Source: an uncultured Lachnospiraceae bacterium
Lineage (GTDB): Bacteria; Bacillota; Clostridia; Lachnospirales; Lachnospiraceae
DNA length: 64,000 bases
Direction: 5' to 3'
Assembly: GCA_910587765.1 (NCBI GenBank)
Contig: CAJUNR010000001.1
Span: 1 to 64,000 of the forward strand
The notes under the pieces were generated by a model, which made no database searches, was not told the DNA's origin, and was given only the letters and a program-made list of their open reading frames with translations. Made by a program: the position numbers and the translations under genes. Positions 8,530 to 16,322 of this stretch are shown one piece after another (the first letter of the stretch is position 1; each line of letters begins with the position of its first letter).

Positions 8530-8559
8530 ATATAATGTCAGACTTTTTCTTCAAGTCAC
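8530..8559 (-). promoter_or_regulatory. gutM: candidate promoter of the glucitol operon
   Basis: On the minus strand GTGACT (8559-8554) and TTATAT (8535-8530) are 18 bp apart, 25 nt before the gutM start codon. Both boxes are imperfect, as expected for a promoter that depends on the PRD activator. No operator could be identified with confidence. Confidence 0.35.
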
Positions 8560-8639
8560 CTGGCCATGTGTACTTTGCTTTGTCTGATTGCATATTACCT
8601 CTTTTTTTGGTCAAAATTAATACATTCTTTTTCCCGGCA

Positions 8640-8668
8640 TTGGAAATTGTCCGTAAATATGTTATATT
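8640..8668 (+). promoter_or_regulatory. candidate promoter of the fused EIIC-EIIBC gene
   Basis: TTGGAA (8640-8645) and TATATT (8663-8668) are exactly 17 bp apart and lie ~40 nt before the ATG at 8709. This start and promoter also argue against the longer open frame beginning at 8535, which would place the start codon upstream of the promoter. Confidence 0.55.
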
Positions 8669-8708
8669 GGAGTTATCAGAATCTGACCGGATCAGGAGAA
8701 TTGACCCT

Positions 8709-10253
8709 ATGACGACTATCATTGACGCTGTTGTTACTTTTTTTACCGATTTGTCCGCTTACGGAGGCGCGTTTCTGATCTCCTGGTGCGCGGATCTGCT
8801 TCCCGTGATTTTCATGGTCCTCATTCTGACCAACACGCTGATCCGCCTGATCCCCTCCCGCCTGATCGAAAAAGCAGCAGCGCTGGCTTCCAGACATCTG
8901 CTGCTCAAATATATGCTCATTCCTTTTTTCGGCGCTCTCATTCTCGGCAATCCGTCCGCCCTGACGCTCGGACGGTTCATGCCGGAGAAAGACAAGCCGT
9001 CCTATTTCGCCTGCGCTTCCTTTTTCTGCCATACAAGCAGCGGCGTCTTTCCCCATATCAATTCTTCCGAGCTTTTTATCTGGCTGGGAATCGCCCGCGG
9101 GGTCGAGATGCTCGGATATCCGGTCTATCCCCTCGCCCTCCGCTACCTTGCGGCGGGGCTTCTCGCCAATCTCGTCTGCGGCATCGCCACGGATTATACG
9201 ACCGCCTACTATTGCAGAAAGATGGGGCTCTCGCTCTCCAACCGGCCGGATTTTCAGGAACCGCCCGCCTCTGACGCGCAGCCGGAGGAGGACGGGGCTT
9301 CCTCTGTCTGGCACGAAATCCGCATCACGGCCGGAAGAAGCGGCTACGGCGGACCGCTGACGGTAAAACCGGACTCCAGACGCAATAAACTGGTCTATGT
9401 GACCGGCGGAGGCATCCGCCCCGCCGTCGTGGACCGGATTGAACAACTGACCGGCTGCACCTCCGTAAACGGCTTCTCCGCCTCCGTACCGGATGAAGAG
9501 GTCTTTCTGGCCGTCATCGACTGCGGGGGGACGCTGCGCTGCGGGATCTACCCCAAGAAAAAAATCCCCACCGTCAATCTTCTGCCCACAGGAAAAAGCG
9601 GGCCTCTTGCCCGCTATATCACAGAAGATCTCTATGTATCGGATGTGACCGAGGACTGTATTCAGTCCACGCAGCGGCAGACCGCCGGCCCGGTTCCCGG
9701 AAACGCCGCCCTCTCCGTCCGCCTGCTGCGTCTGTGGACCGGCTTTCTCACCGGGCTGGGAAAAGGCTGCTGCCTGTTCTACAAGGCCTCCCAGGACAGT
9801 GTCCGCACGATTCTGCAGACGCTGCTGCCGCTCATGGGTTTCGTCTCCCTGCTGACGGCCGCCGTCGAATGCTCCGGACTGAACGCGTGGATCGCCGGAC
9901 GCCTCACCCCTCTGTCCTCCAATATCCTCGGGCTGGTCCTGCTGGGCGTGATCATATCCTTTCCCCTGCTCTCCCCGATTCTGGCCCCCGGCGCCATCAT
10001 TGCCCAGGTCACGGGCACCATCATCGGCGCGCAGATCGGCAGCGGCGCCATCGCCGTCTCAATGGCGCTGCCCGCGCTGTTTGCCGTCAACACCCAGGCC
10101 GCCTGCGATTTCGTGCCGGTGGGACTCGGGCTCGCGCAGGCCGGAGAGGACACCATCAAGGCCGGCATCTCCTCCGTACTCACCTCCCGCTTCCTCACCA
10201 GCGCCGTGCGCGTCCTGATCGCGTGGCTTTTCAGTTACGGGCTGTATGCGTAG
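8709..10253 (+). CDS. fused PTS glucitol-family EIIC-EIIBC (SrlA-SrlE fusion)
   Basis: 514 residues. Residues 1-~175 are a complete SrlA-like IIC (LGNPSALTLGRFMPEKDKPSY, CHTSSGVFPHINSSELF). A Pro/Glu-rich linker (~180-200) follows. Residues ~200-320 are the IIB domain with DCGGTLRCG (Cys 272). Residues ~335-514 are the SrlE membrane domain (ALPALFAVNTQAACDFVPVG). Glucitol EII membrane proteins are normally encoded by two genes, as in the neighbouring operon; here they are joined. It has no own IIA, so it would use SrlB. It is divergent from the operon whose srlE is frameshifted and may replace it or transport a related hexitol. AGGAG lies 10 nt before the ATG. The stop is 12 bp from the convergent flavoenzyme gene. 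Confidence 0.88.
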   Translation: MTTIIDAVVTFFTDLSAYGGAFLISWCADLLPVIFMVLILTNTLIRLIPSRLIEKAAALASRHLLLKYMLIPFFGALILGNPSALTLGRFMPEKDKPSYFACASFFCHTSSGVFPHINSSELFIWLGIARGVEMLGYPVYPLALRYLAAGLLANLVCGIATDYTTAYYCRKMGLSLSNRPDFQEPPASDAQPEEDGASSVWHEIRITAGRSGYGGPLTVKPDSRRNKLVYVTGGGIRPAVVDRIEQLTGCTSVNGFSASVPDEEVFLAVIDCGGTLRCGIYPKKKIPTVNLLPTGKSGPLARYITEDLYVSDVTEDCIQSTQRQTAGPVPGNAALSVRLLRLWTGFLTGLGKGCCLFYKASQDSVRTILQTLLPLMGFVSLLTAAVECSGLNAWIAGRLTPLSSNILGLVLLGVIISFPLLSPILAPGAIIAQVTGTIIGAQIGSGAIAVSMALPALFAVNTQAACDFVPVGLGLAQAGEDTIKAGISSVLTSRFLTSAVRVLIAWLFSYGLYA

Positions 10254-10265
10254 CGCGGCCCGTGA

Positions 10266-12266
10266 TTAAAGTTCCAGCGCTTTGTGATAAGCCGTATAGA
10301 TTGCGTCCTTGATCCTGCCCGCCCGGACCGCGTCGCCCACACGGATGACCGGATAATCTTTCCCCGCAAACGCGTTCTCATAATTGCAGTGAAGGCCGCC
10401 TGCCAGGATCACCGTGTCCGCCGGGAAGAACCGTTCCTCCTGCCGCTCCATCTGGAACGCGCGCACGCCCTGGTCGTTGATCTCATCCACCCGGCAGCCC
10501 GGATTCATCTTCACCCCGTTGACTTTCAGCGTTGTCAGGACGAGATCCCTGCAGAACACATCCGCATCGCTGCAGATACCCGGCAGCATCTCCACGATCG
10601 TGATATCTTTATCCGACGGCTCCGCCGTCTTCTCTTCCTCATACAGCACTTTCCCTCCGGGTCCGTCCGCACCTTTCACACGCAGAGAGATTCCCGCACC
10701 GGAGAAATAGTCCGCCACTTCGGCGCCGGCGGAACCGCCGCCTACGATCACGATCCGCTTCCCGACCCGGGCGGGATTTGTCAGCGCCTGGAACGCATTG
10801 ATTACAAGCGGACCGTCGCTGCCCGGTATCCGCTTTATGTAGTGGGCGCCCGCCGCCAGGATCACCGCGTCCGGTTTCAGTTCATCCAGATTTTCCTCCG
10901 TGATCTCCGTGTTCAGCCGGACATCCACCTCCAGTTCCCTCATCTGCCGGCGATACCATTCCACCAGACATCCGATTTTGTCTTTATGCGGAGGTACCAT
11001 GGCCGCATTCAGCGTTCCGCCCAGTTCGCTGCCTTTCTCCGCCAGAATCACTTCATGGCCCCGGAGTTTTGCCACCCGGGCCGCCTCCATGCCTGCCGGA
11101 CCGCCGCCTACAACCACCACCCGCTTCTTCGTCTCCGCCGGCGTGATCCTGCAAAACTCATGTTCTCTTCCGGTTTCCGGGTTGACCGCACAGCAGATGT
11201 GCCGGTCGTCGTCCAGCGTATCCAGACAAAATTCACAGGACAGACAGTGACGGATCGTATCTCCTTTTCCGCTTAACACCTTATTGACATAATCCGGATC
11301 CGCGAGCTGCGGCCGGCCGAGGGATACCATATCCGCCATTTCTTCTCTTAAAATCTCCTCCACTTCCTCCGGTTCGCGGATGCCGATGGCGGTAAACACC
11401 GGAACGTTCACGGCCTTCTTAATCGCCGCCGAGTACGGCACCAGCAGCTTCCGGCCCTGGGGGAGGCAGTAAGGAGGCGTCGTCATCAGATATGCGGACG
11501 GCTGTCCGGCGGAGATATCAATCGCGTCCACGCCGCGGGCCTCCAGCACCTTCGCCAGCTCCACGCTTTCCTCCATCTCTCTGCCGCCCGCGATAAACTC
11601 ATTGGCGCTGAAGCGGACAATTATCGGAAATACCGGCCCTACTTCTCTCCGGCAGCAGTCGATCGTCTCCAGAAGGAACCGGCAGCGGTTTTCAAACGAA
11701 CCGCCGTACTCGTCGGTGCGCCGATTGAAGACCGGCGACAGAAATTCCGCCAGCAGATATCCGTGGCAGGCGTGGAGCGTGATGCAGTCCATTCCCGCCT
11801 GCTTCGCCAGCTTCGCGCTGTACGCAAACTGCTCCTGAATCTGCCGGATCCGCTCTTTTGTCAAAATGCTTCCCGGAGCATCTTTATATTTGGAGACAGC
11901 GGAGGGAGACTCCCTGGGCGGGATCGACGCCTCGCTTCCGTAGTGCACCAGCTCCACGGATACTCTGACATCGTATCTGTGCAGACGCTCCACCAGCCGC
12001 GCCCAGCCCGCCACATGTCTTCTGTCGTAAAGCACCGGCTGTCTGGGATGATTTCTGGAAGCGGCATCAATCGTCGACGCCTCCAGCACGATCATTCCCG
12101 CGCCGCCTCTGGCTCTGCGGACATAATATTCTTCCAGTTCCGGCGTCACATATCCCTCTTCCGATGTCAGGTTCGTATTCATCGGCGGAAAGATGATCCG
12201 GTTTTTCACGGTCATGCGCCCGATCTGAATGGGCGCAGCCATATGATACTGTTTTGAACACTTCAT
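10266..12266 (-). CDS. NADH:flavin oxidoreductase / 2,4-dienoyl-CoA reductase-like (OYE family) FAD-dependent enzyme
   Basis: 666 residues. The N-terminal ~350 are an Old Yellow Enzyme TIM barrel (IGRMTVKNRIIFPPMNTN, HACHGYLLAEFLSP, MADMVSLGRPQLADPDYV). A cysteine cluster CLSCEFC...CC near 350-370 should hold a 4Fe-4S cluster. A FAD-binding segment (VVVVGGGPAGMEAARVAKLRG) and an NAD-binding segment (IVIVGGGSAGAEVADYF) follow. This is the layout of FadH, enoate reductase and BaiCD/BaiH. Such enzymes reduce or form C=C bonds next to a carbonyl or carboxylate. It is the last gene of the long minus-strand operon, ~80 nt after the thioesterase gene. Start ATG 12266 follows AAGGA at long spacing. 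Confidence 0.85.
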   Translation of the reverse strand: MKCSKQYHMAAPIQIGRMTVKNRIIFPPMNTNLTSEEGYVTPELEEYYVRRARGGAGMIVLEASTIDAASRNHPRQPVLYDRRHVAGWARLVERLHRYDVRVSVELVHYGSEASIPPRESPSAVSKYKDAPGSILTKERIRQIQEQFAYSAKLAKQAGMDCITLHACHGYLLAEFLSPVFNRRTDEYGGSFENRCRFLLETIDCCRREVGPVFPIIVRFSANEFIAGGREMEESVELAKVLEARGVDAIDISAGQPSAYLMTTPPYCLPQGRKLLVPYSAAIKKAVNVPVFTAIGIREPEEVEEILREEMADMVSLGRPQLADPDYVNKVLSGKGDTIRHCLSCEFCLDTLDDDRHICCAVNPETGREHEFCRITPAETKKRVVVVGGGPAGMEAARVAKLRGHEVILAEKGSELGGTLNAAMVPPHKDKIGCLVEWYRRQMRELEVDVRLNTEITEENLDELKPDAVILAAGAHYIKRIPGSDGPLVINAFQALTNPARVGKRIVIVGGGSAGAEVADYFSGAGISLRVKGADGPGGKVLYEEEKTAEPSDKDITIVEMLPGICSDADVFCRDLVLTTLKVNGVKMNPGCRVDEINDQGVRAFQMERQEERFFPADTVILAGGLHCNYENAFAGKDYPVIRVGDAVRAGRIKDAIYTAYHKALEL

Positions 12267-12346
12267 CTTTTCAATTTTTCCTTTCTTATAAAATTTCAGG
12301 GAAACGCGGAGGAAAGCGGTTCCCCGGCGGCACGGCACCTCTGCCG

Positions 12347-12823
12347 CTACATAAAGACGGCAGTCACCTCCCCGGCCTTCTTCGCAGATTTCTGTTCAAA
12401 CACGTCCGCTCTCAGGAACAGCACCCTGCGCCCGACCTTTTCCGCCCTGGCGCATACATAAAAATCCGCATCCGCCTCTATACTCCTTAAATAATTCACC
12501 GACATCTGAACCGTCACACAGCTCTCCTGCCGCTTATAATATCTGGTCAGCATCCCCATCGTCACGTCGGATGCCGTAGCCAGAAGTCCGCCGTGCAGCG
12601 TCCCGTTCGGATTGTTCATCCAGTCTTTTGCATGGAACTTCAGTGTCAGCGTCTTTTCCTGCACGTCACAGTTGAGAAATACGGCGCCCAGCATATCATT
12701 GATCACCCGTTTCCCTTCCGGATCCGGCGCAAGCGCTTCCTGAAAGATCCGCGCCATATGCTCCTGAGCCGATTCGTCCGGCCGGATTTCCCATTCGTCT
12801 GCCTCAAATACACGATAATTCAT
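12347..12823 (-). CDS. PaaI-type hotdog-fold acyl-CoA thioesterase
   Basis: 158 residues with the PaaI/YbgC-like hotdog core. NPNGTLHGGLLATASDVTMG (about 70-90) carries the HGG motif and the acidic catalytic residue of PaaI thioesterases, and VTVQMSVNYLRS is the typical next strand. The N-terminal ~40 residues (IFQEALAPDPEGKRV) are an extra helical part. It would release an acyl group from CoA in the pathway encoded by the surrounding genes, which also include a CoA-transferase and an acylating aldehyde dehydrogenase. RBS GGAGGG; the gene starts 15 nt after the GGGtGRT gene. Substrate cannot be told. Confidence 0.8.
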   Translation of the reverse strand: MNYRVFEADEWEIRPDESAQEHMARIFQEALAPDPEGKRVINDMLGAVFLNCDVQEKTLTLKFHAKDWMNNPNGTLHGGLLATASDVTMGMLTRYYKRQESCVTVQMSVNYLRSIEADADFYVCARAEKVGRRVLFLRADVFEQKSAKKAGEVTAVFM

Positions 12824-12838
12824 TCACCGGTCCCTCCG

Positions 12839-13843
12839 TCACATGAACGCTTTCAGAGCCTGGAGCTTGACCGACACCGACACCGTGGCCCCTACCATGG
12901 GATTGTTGCCCATGCCGATAAATCCCATCATCTCCACATGAGCCGGCACCGAGGAGGAGCCCGCGAAGGTCGCGTCCGCATACATGCGGCTCATGAGATC
13001 GGTCTGACCGTAGGAAGACGGACCCGCGGACGTATCGTCCGGATTCAGCGTCCTTCCGATTCCGCCGCCGGATGCGCAGGCAAAATAGGCTTTCCCGTGA
13101 TCATTGCAGTATTTCTTATACGCCCCGGCCACCGGATGCTGAAAACGGATCATGTGGGTCGCATTGCCGGAGATCGACACGTCCACTTCCTCATGCTCCA
13201 TAATCGCAATTCCTTCTCTGGGTTCGAACGCGCCGAAGCATCTCACATCCGCTCTCTCATCATCGGAATACGGCGTCTCCGACAGGATGCGAAGCTCGTC
13301 TTTTTCAAAATCAAAGGCCGTCTCCACATAAGTAAAACCATTGATCCGCGCGATGATATCCGCAGCGTCCTTGCCCATTCCGTTTAAGATCACACGGAGC
13401 GGCGTTTTGCGCACCCTGTTGGCGCTGCGCGCGATGCCGATCGCTCCTTCCGCGGCCGCAAAGCTCTCGTGGCCGGCGAGAAACGCAAAGCATTTTACCT
13501 CTTCCGAGAGGATCATGGAAGCCAGCTTTCCGTGGCCGATCCCGATCCGGCGCTGCGCGGATACGGAGCCGGGGATACAGAAGCTCTGCAGACCTTCCCC
13601 GAGGATGAGCGCAATCTCACCCGCCGTCTCCGCGTCGCTGCGGATGGCTGCCGCCGCACCCGCCGTATAGGCCCAGCCGGCGTCCTCAAAGCTGATCGGC
13701 TGTACCTCTTTTACGATGCCGAATCCGTCGATTCCCGCATCCTCGCAGATCTTCTTCGCTTCCTCAAGGTCCGCGATCCCGTAGCGGTTCAAAAACCGGC
13801 CGACCGTCCCGATTCTCTGTTCATAATTCTCAAAGCCCGCCAT
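12839..13843 (-). CDS. GGGtGRT-type protein of unknown function
   Basis: 334 residues from ATG 13843 (RBS AAAGGAG inside the upstream gene). It carries the motif ASGGGIGRTLNPDD near residue 265, which gives this poorly characterised family its name, and other well-conserved looking blocks (GIGHGKLASMILSEEVKCFAFLAGHES, MGFIGMGNNPMVGATVSV). I recognise no catalytic motif and no membrane segment. In anaerobic Firmicutes I recall the family being adjacent to a NifU-like scaffold gene, as here (4-nt gap). In this operon both follow a 4Fe-4S dehydratase pair, so a role in its cofactor or substrate handling is possible but is inference. Confidence 0.72.
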   Translation of the reverse strand: MAGFENYEQRIGTVGRFLNRYGIADLEEAKKICEDAGIDGFGIVKEVQPISFEDAGWAYTAGAAAAIRSDAETAGEIALILGEGLQSFCIPGSVSAQRRIGIGHGKLASMILSEEVKCFAFLAGHESFAAAEGAIGIARSANRVRKTPLRVILNGMGKDAADIIARINGFTYVETAFDFEKDELRILSETPYSDDERADVRCFGAFEPREGIAIMEHEEVDVSISGNATHMIRFQHPVAGAYKKYCNDHGKAYFACASGGGIGRTLNPDDTSAGPSSYGQTDLMSRMYADATFAGSSSVPAHVEMMGFIGMGNNPMVGATVSVSVKLQALKAFM

Positions 13844-13847
13844 CCCT

Positions 13848-14540
13848 CTACTCCTTTCTCGGATCGATGGTGCTGACCGCTTCGTCAAAACGCCCATAGG
13901 CTCCTCTGGCGCGCTCCAGCGCCTGATTCGCGTCCTCACCGTCCTTGATGTACGCCATCATCTTTCCGATATTGACATATTCGTACCCTATGATCCGTTT
14001 CTTCTCATCCAGTCCGACTCTGGTCACATAGCCTTCCGTCACTTCCAGATAGCGGGGACCCTTTTCCAGCGTCCCGTACCCGGTTCCGACCTGAGTCTTT
14101 GCTCCCGCTCCCAGATCCTCCATGGCTGCCCCGATGGGAAGGCCGTCTCTGGAAAAGGCGGTCTGCGTGCGTCCGTACGCCATATTCAGGAAATATTCCC
14201 TCATGGCCACATTGATGGCGTCGCAGACCAGATCGGTATTCAGCGCTTCCAGAAGCGTCTTCCCCGGCAGAATCTCCGCCGCCATCAGAGCGGACTGCGT
14301 CATACCCGAACACCCCACAACCTCCACCAGAGATTCCTGGATGATCCCCTTCTTCACATTCAGCGTCAGCTTGCAGGCCCCCTGCTTCATGGCGCAGGTC
14401 CCTACGCTGTGGCTCAGACCGCTGATCTGATCAACCTGCTTCACCTGCTCATACCCGCCGTCCTGGGGAATCGGCGCCGGCCCGCTCCCCTTCGTCCGGC
14501 AGATACGGCACATCTTCTCATATTCCTTCGTATATTTCAT
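13848..14540 (-). CDS. NifU/IscU-like iron-sulfur cluster scaffold protein
   Basis: 230 residues. Cysteines occur in positions typical of IscU/NifU N-terminal domains: GTCAMKQGAC (about 48-56), VGCSGMTQSA (about 76) and LVCDAIN (about 105). There is an additional N-terminal CRIC pair. The C-terminal ~100 residues (GAGAKTQVGTGYG..., VGLDEKKRIIGYEYVNIGK) are outside the scaffold domain. It overlaps the LeuD-like gene by 4 nt (ATGA) and is followed 4 nt later by the GGGtGRT gene. A scaffold inside a catabolic operon suggests dedicated cluster supply to the LeuCD-like dehydratase or the flavoenzyme. General Fe-S assembly is the alternative. Confidence 0.75.
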   Translation of the reverse strand: MKYTKEYEKMCRICRTKGSGPAPIPQDGGYEQVKQVDQISGLSHSVGTCAMKQGACKLTLNVKKGIIQESLVEVVGCSGMTQSALMAAEILPGKTLLEALNTDLVCDAINVAMREYFLNMAYGRTQTAFSRDGLPIGAAMEDLGAGAKTQVGTGYGTLEKGPRYLEVTEGYVTRVGLDEKKRIIGYEYVNIGKMMAYIKDGEDANQALERARGAYGRFDEAVSTIDPRKE

Positions 14541-15028
14541 GTATCTCTCCTGCTTTTCAGATATTCAAACATTCCCCCGGCCTCAATAATCGCCAGCACA
14601 TGCTCCGGAAGCTTCTCGCAGGGATAGCTTTCCTTTTTGGTCAGATTCTCGATCTCCCCTTTTTGAAGGTCGATCCGCAGCCGGTCTCCGTCCGCAATCC
14701 GCTCCGTCTGCGGACACTCCAGCGCGGGGATGCCTACATTGATACAGTTCCTGTAGAAGATCCTGGCAAAAGATTTTGCCACTACATAGGAGACGCCGAG
14801 ATATTTCAGCGTCAACGGCGAGGTCTCCCTGCTGGAGCCGGACCCCAGATTGTGTTCCGCTACGAAGATATCTCCCGCCTCTGTCCTTCCTGCAAAATCC
14901 GGATCCACCGCGCTCATGGCGTATGCGGAGGCCTCCTCAATCCCAAGCTCCATATACTGAGGCGGCGATATGATGTCAGTATTGATATTATCTCCGTATT
15001 TCAGAGCTTTTCCTGTCTTTCGTTCCAC
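14537..15028 (-). CDS. LeuD-like (aconitase-family) dehydratase small subunit
   Basis: 163 residues, the size of the short LeuD/HacB/DmdB type. Family motifs are YGDNINTDIISPPQYM near the start, HNLGSGSSRETSPLTLKYLGV (swivel-domain substrate loop), SFARIFYRNCINVGIP and ALE. It pairs with the large subunit 14 nt upstream. The start is GTG 15028, with AAGGAGG at 9-nt spacing. The rest of leucine synthesis (leuA, leuB) is absent and the neighbours are catabolic, so the substrate is probably another 2-hydroxy-di- or tricarboxylate, such as a (di)methylmalate or citramalate. Confidence 0.88.
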   Translation of the reverse strand: MERKTGKALKYGDNINTDIISPPQYMELGIEEASAYAMSAVDPDFAGRTEAGDIFVAEHNLGSGSSRETSPLTLKYLGVSYVVAKSFARIFYRNCINVGIPALECPQTERIADGDRLRIDLQKGEIENLTKKESYPCEKLPEHVLAIIEAGGMFEYLKSRRDT

Positions 15029-15042
15029 TCGACATGCCCTCC

Positions 15043-16302
15043 TTACATCAACTGCCGCGGATCCGTGATCCTTCCGGTCAGCGCGCTGGCCGCAACGGTC
15101 AGCGGCGACCCGAGATAGATCTTCCCTTCCTTACTGCCCATGCGTCCGATAAAGTTCCGGTTGCTGGATGAGATACAGGTCTCTCCGGAAGCGATCAGGC
15201 CGCTGTGCAGTCCGACACATACTCCGCAGGTGGGCGCCAGAATCGTGGCGCCCGCATCCGCCAGTGTTCTTAAATATCCTGCCTCATCCGCCTGTTTCCA
15301 GATCGGAACCGAAGCCGGCGACACCAGCATACGGACTCCCTTCGCGATCTGTCTCCCCGCAAGCAGCGCCGCCGCCTGACAGATATCGTTCAGCCTCCCG
15401 CCGGTACAGGAGCCAAGATACGCCTGATGGATGATTTCGCCCGCCGCATTTTCCGCCTCTGTCACCTGATCCACTCCGTGAGGACAGGCTATCTGCGGCT
15501 TCAGCCGCGCGGCGTCGAACCGGTATTCTTTCCAGTACTGCGCGTCCGCGTCGCTTTCATAGACCGGATAGTCCTCGACTCCCCGTTCCATCAGATATGC
15601 TCTGATCACCTCATCCGTGGGCATCAGCCCCACCTTGGCGCCCATCTCCACCGCCATATTCGTAATGGCCATGCGCTCGTCCATGGACAGACCGCCGATC
15701 GTCCCGCCCGCATACTCCACCGCCTTGTAAGTCGCTCCCGCATGGCCGATCGTTCCGATCGTCTTCAGCGAAATATCCTTCGCCATAACCCCCTCCGGAA
15801 GTTCCCCGTTCCATTCCACCCGGATCGTCTGCGGCACCTTCAGCCAGGTCTTTCCGGTGACAAGAATCCCCAGCATCTCCGTGGAACCCACGCCGCTGGC
15901 GAACGCTCCCAGCGCGCCGCCCATACAAGTATGAGAGTCGGTCCCCAGGATTACGCTGCCCGGCAGTACGTTGCCGGTCTCCGCCATCACCTGATGGCAG
16001 GGGCCCGCAAATTCATAATATTTCTCAATTCCGTATTCCCGGGCCCAGTCTCTCGTAAATTTTACGATCTCCGCCTGCCGGATGCTGGCGGGCGGCGTAT
16101 AATGGTCGGATATGATCACCACCTTGTCCGGGTCCCAGACCCGGTTGCCCAGAGCCTTGATCTTTTCCGCGATCTCCACCCGGGGACCCAGAATATCGTC
16201 CATCATCGCCCGGTCAATGTCCGCCCAGACGATCTCGCCGGCAGAAACGCTCTCCCGCCCGGACGCCCGCGCCAGTATTTTCTCCGATATCGTTTTTCCC
16301 AT
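15043..16302 (-). CDS. LeuC-like (aconitase-family) dehydratase large subunit
   Basis: 419 residues, the length of archaeal/clostridial-type LeuC, HacA and DmdA. It carries the three cluster cysteines of the aconitase family: GSCTGGR (about residue 300) and PTCGVCVG (about 360). Substrate-binding motifs are ISDHYTPP, GTDSHTCMGGALGAFASGVGSTE and SSNRNFIGRMGS. With the small subunit it would add or remove water across a C=C of a carboxylic acid, using a 4Fe-4S cluster. Directly upstream is a PrpF-family isomerase; the same combination acts on dimethylmaleate/dimethylmalate in nicotinate fermentation and on methylaconitate in the methylcitrate route. The actual substrate here is unknown. Confidence 0.9.
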   Translation of the reverse strand: MGKTISEKILARASGRESVSAGEIVWADIDRAMMDDILGPRVEIAEKIKALGNRVWDPDKVVIISDHYTPPASIRQAEIVKFTRDWAREYGIEKYYEFAGPCHQVMAETGNVLPGSVILGTDSHTCMGGALGAFASGVGSTEMLGILVTGKTWLKVPQTIRVEWNGELPEGVMAKDISLKTIGTIGHAGATYKAVEYAGGTIGGLSMDERMAITNMAVEMGAKVGLMPTDEVIRAYLMERGVEDYPVYESDADAQYWKEYRFDAARLKPQIACPHGVDQVTEAENAAGEIIHQAYLGSCTGGRLNDICQAAALLAGRQIAKGVRMLVSPASVPIWKQADEAGYLRTLADAGATILAPTCGVCVGLHSGLIASGETCISSSNRNFIGRMGSKEGKIYLGSPLTVAASALTGRITDPRQLM

Positions 16303-16322
16303 CTTATTCTCCTGTCGGGGTC

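Noticed and set aside
8535..8708. N-terminal extension of the fused PTS protein from an earlier start
   Set aside because: A good promoter (8640-8668) lies inside it, no ribosome site precedes the early start, and the SrlA-like N-terminus begins at ATG 8709.
14537..16302. Leucine biosynthesis role for the LeuC/LeuD-like pair
   Set aside because: leuA and leuB are absent and the genes are embedded in a catabolic operon; the family includes several other dehydratases.
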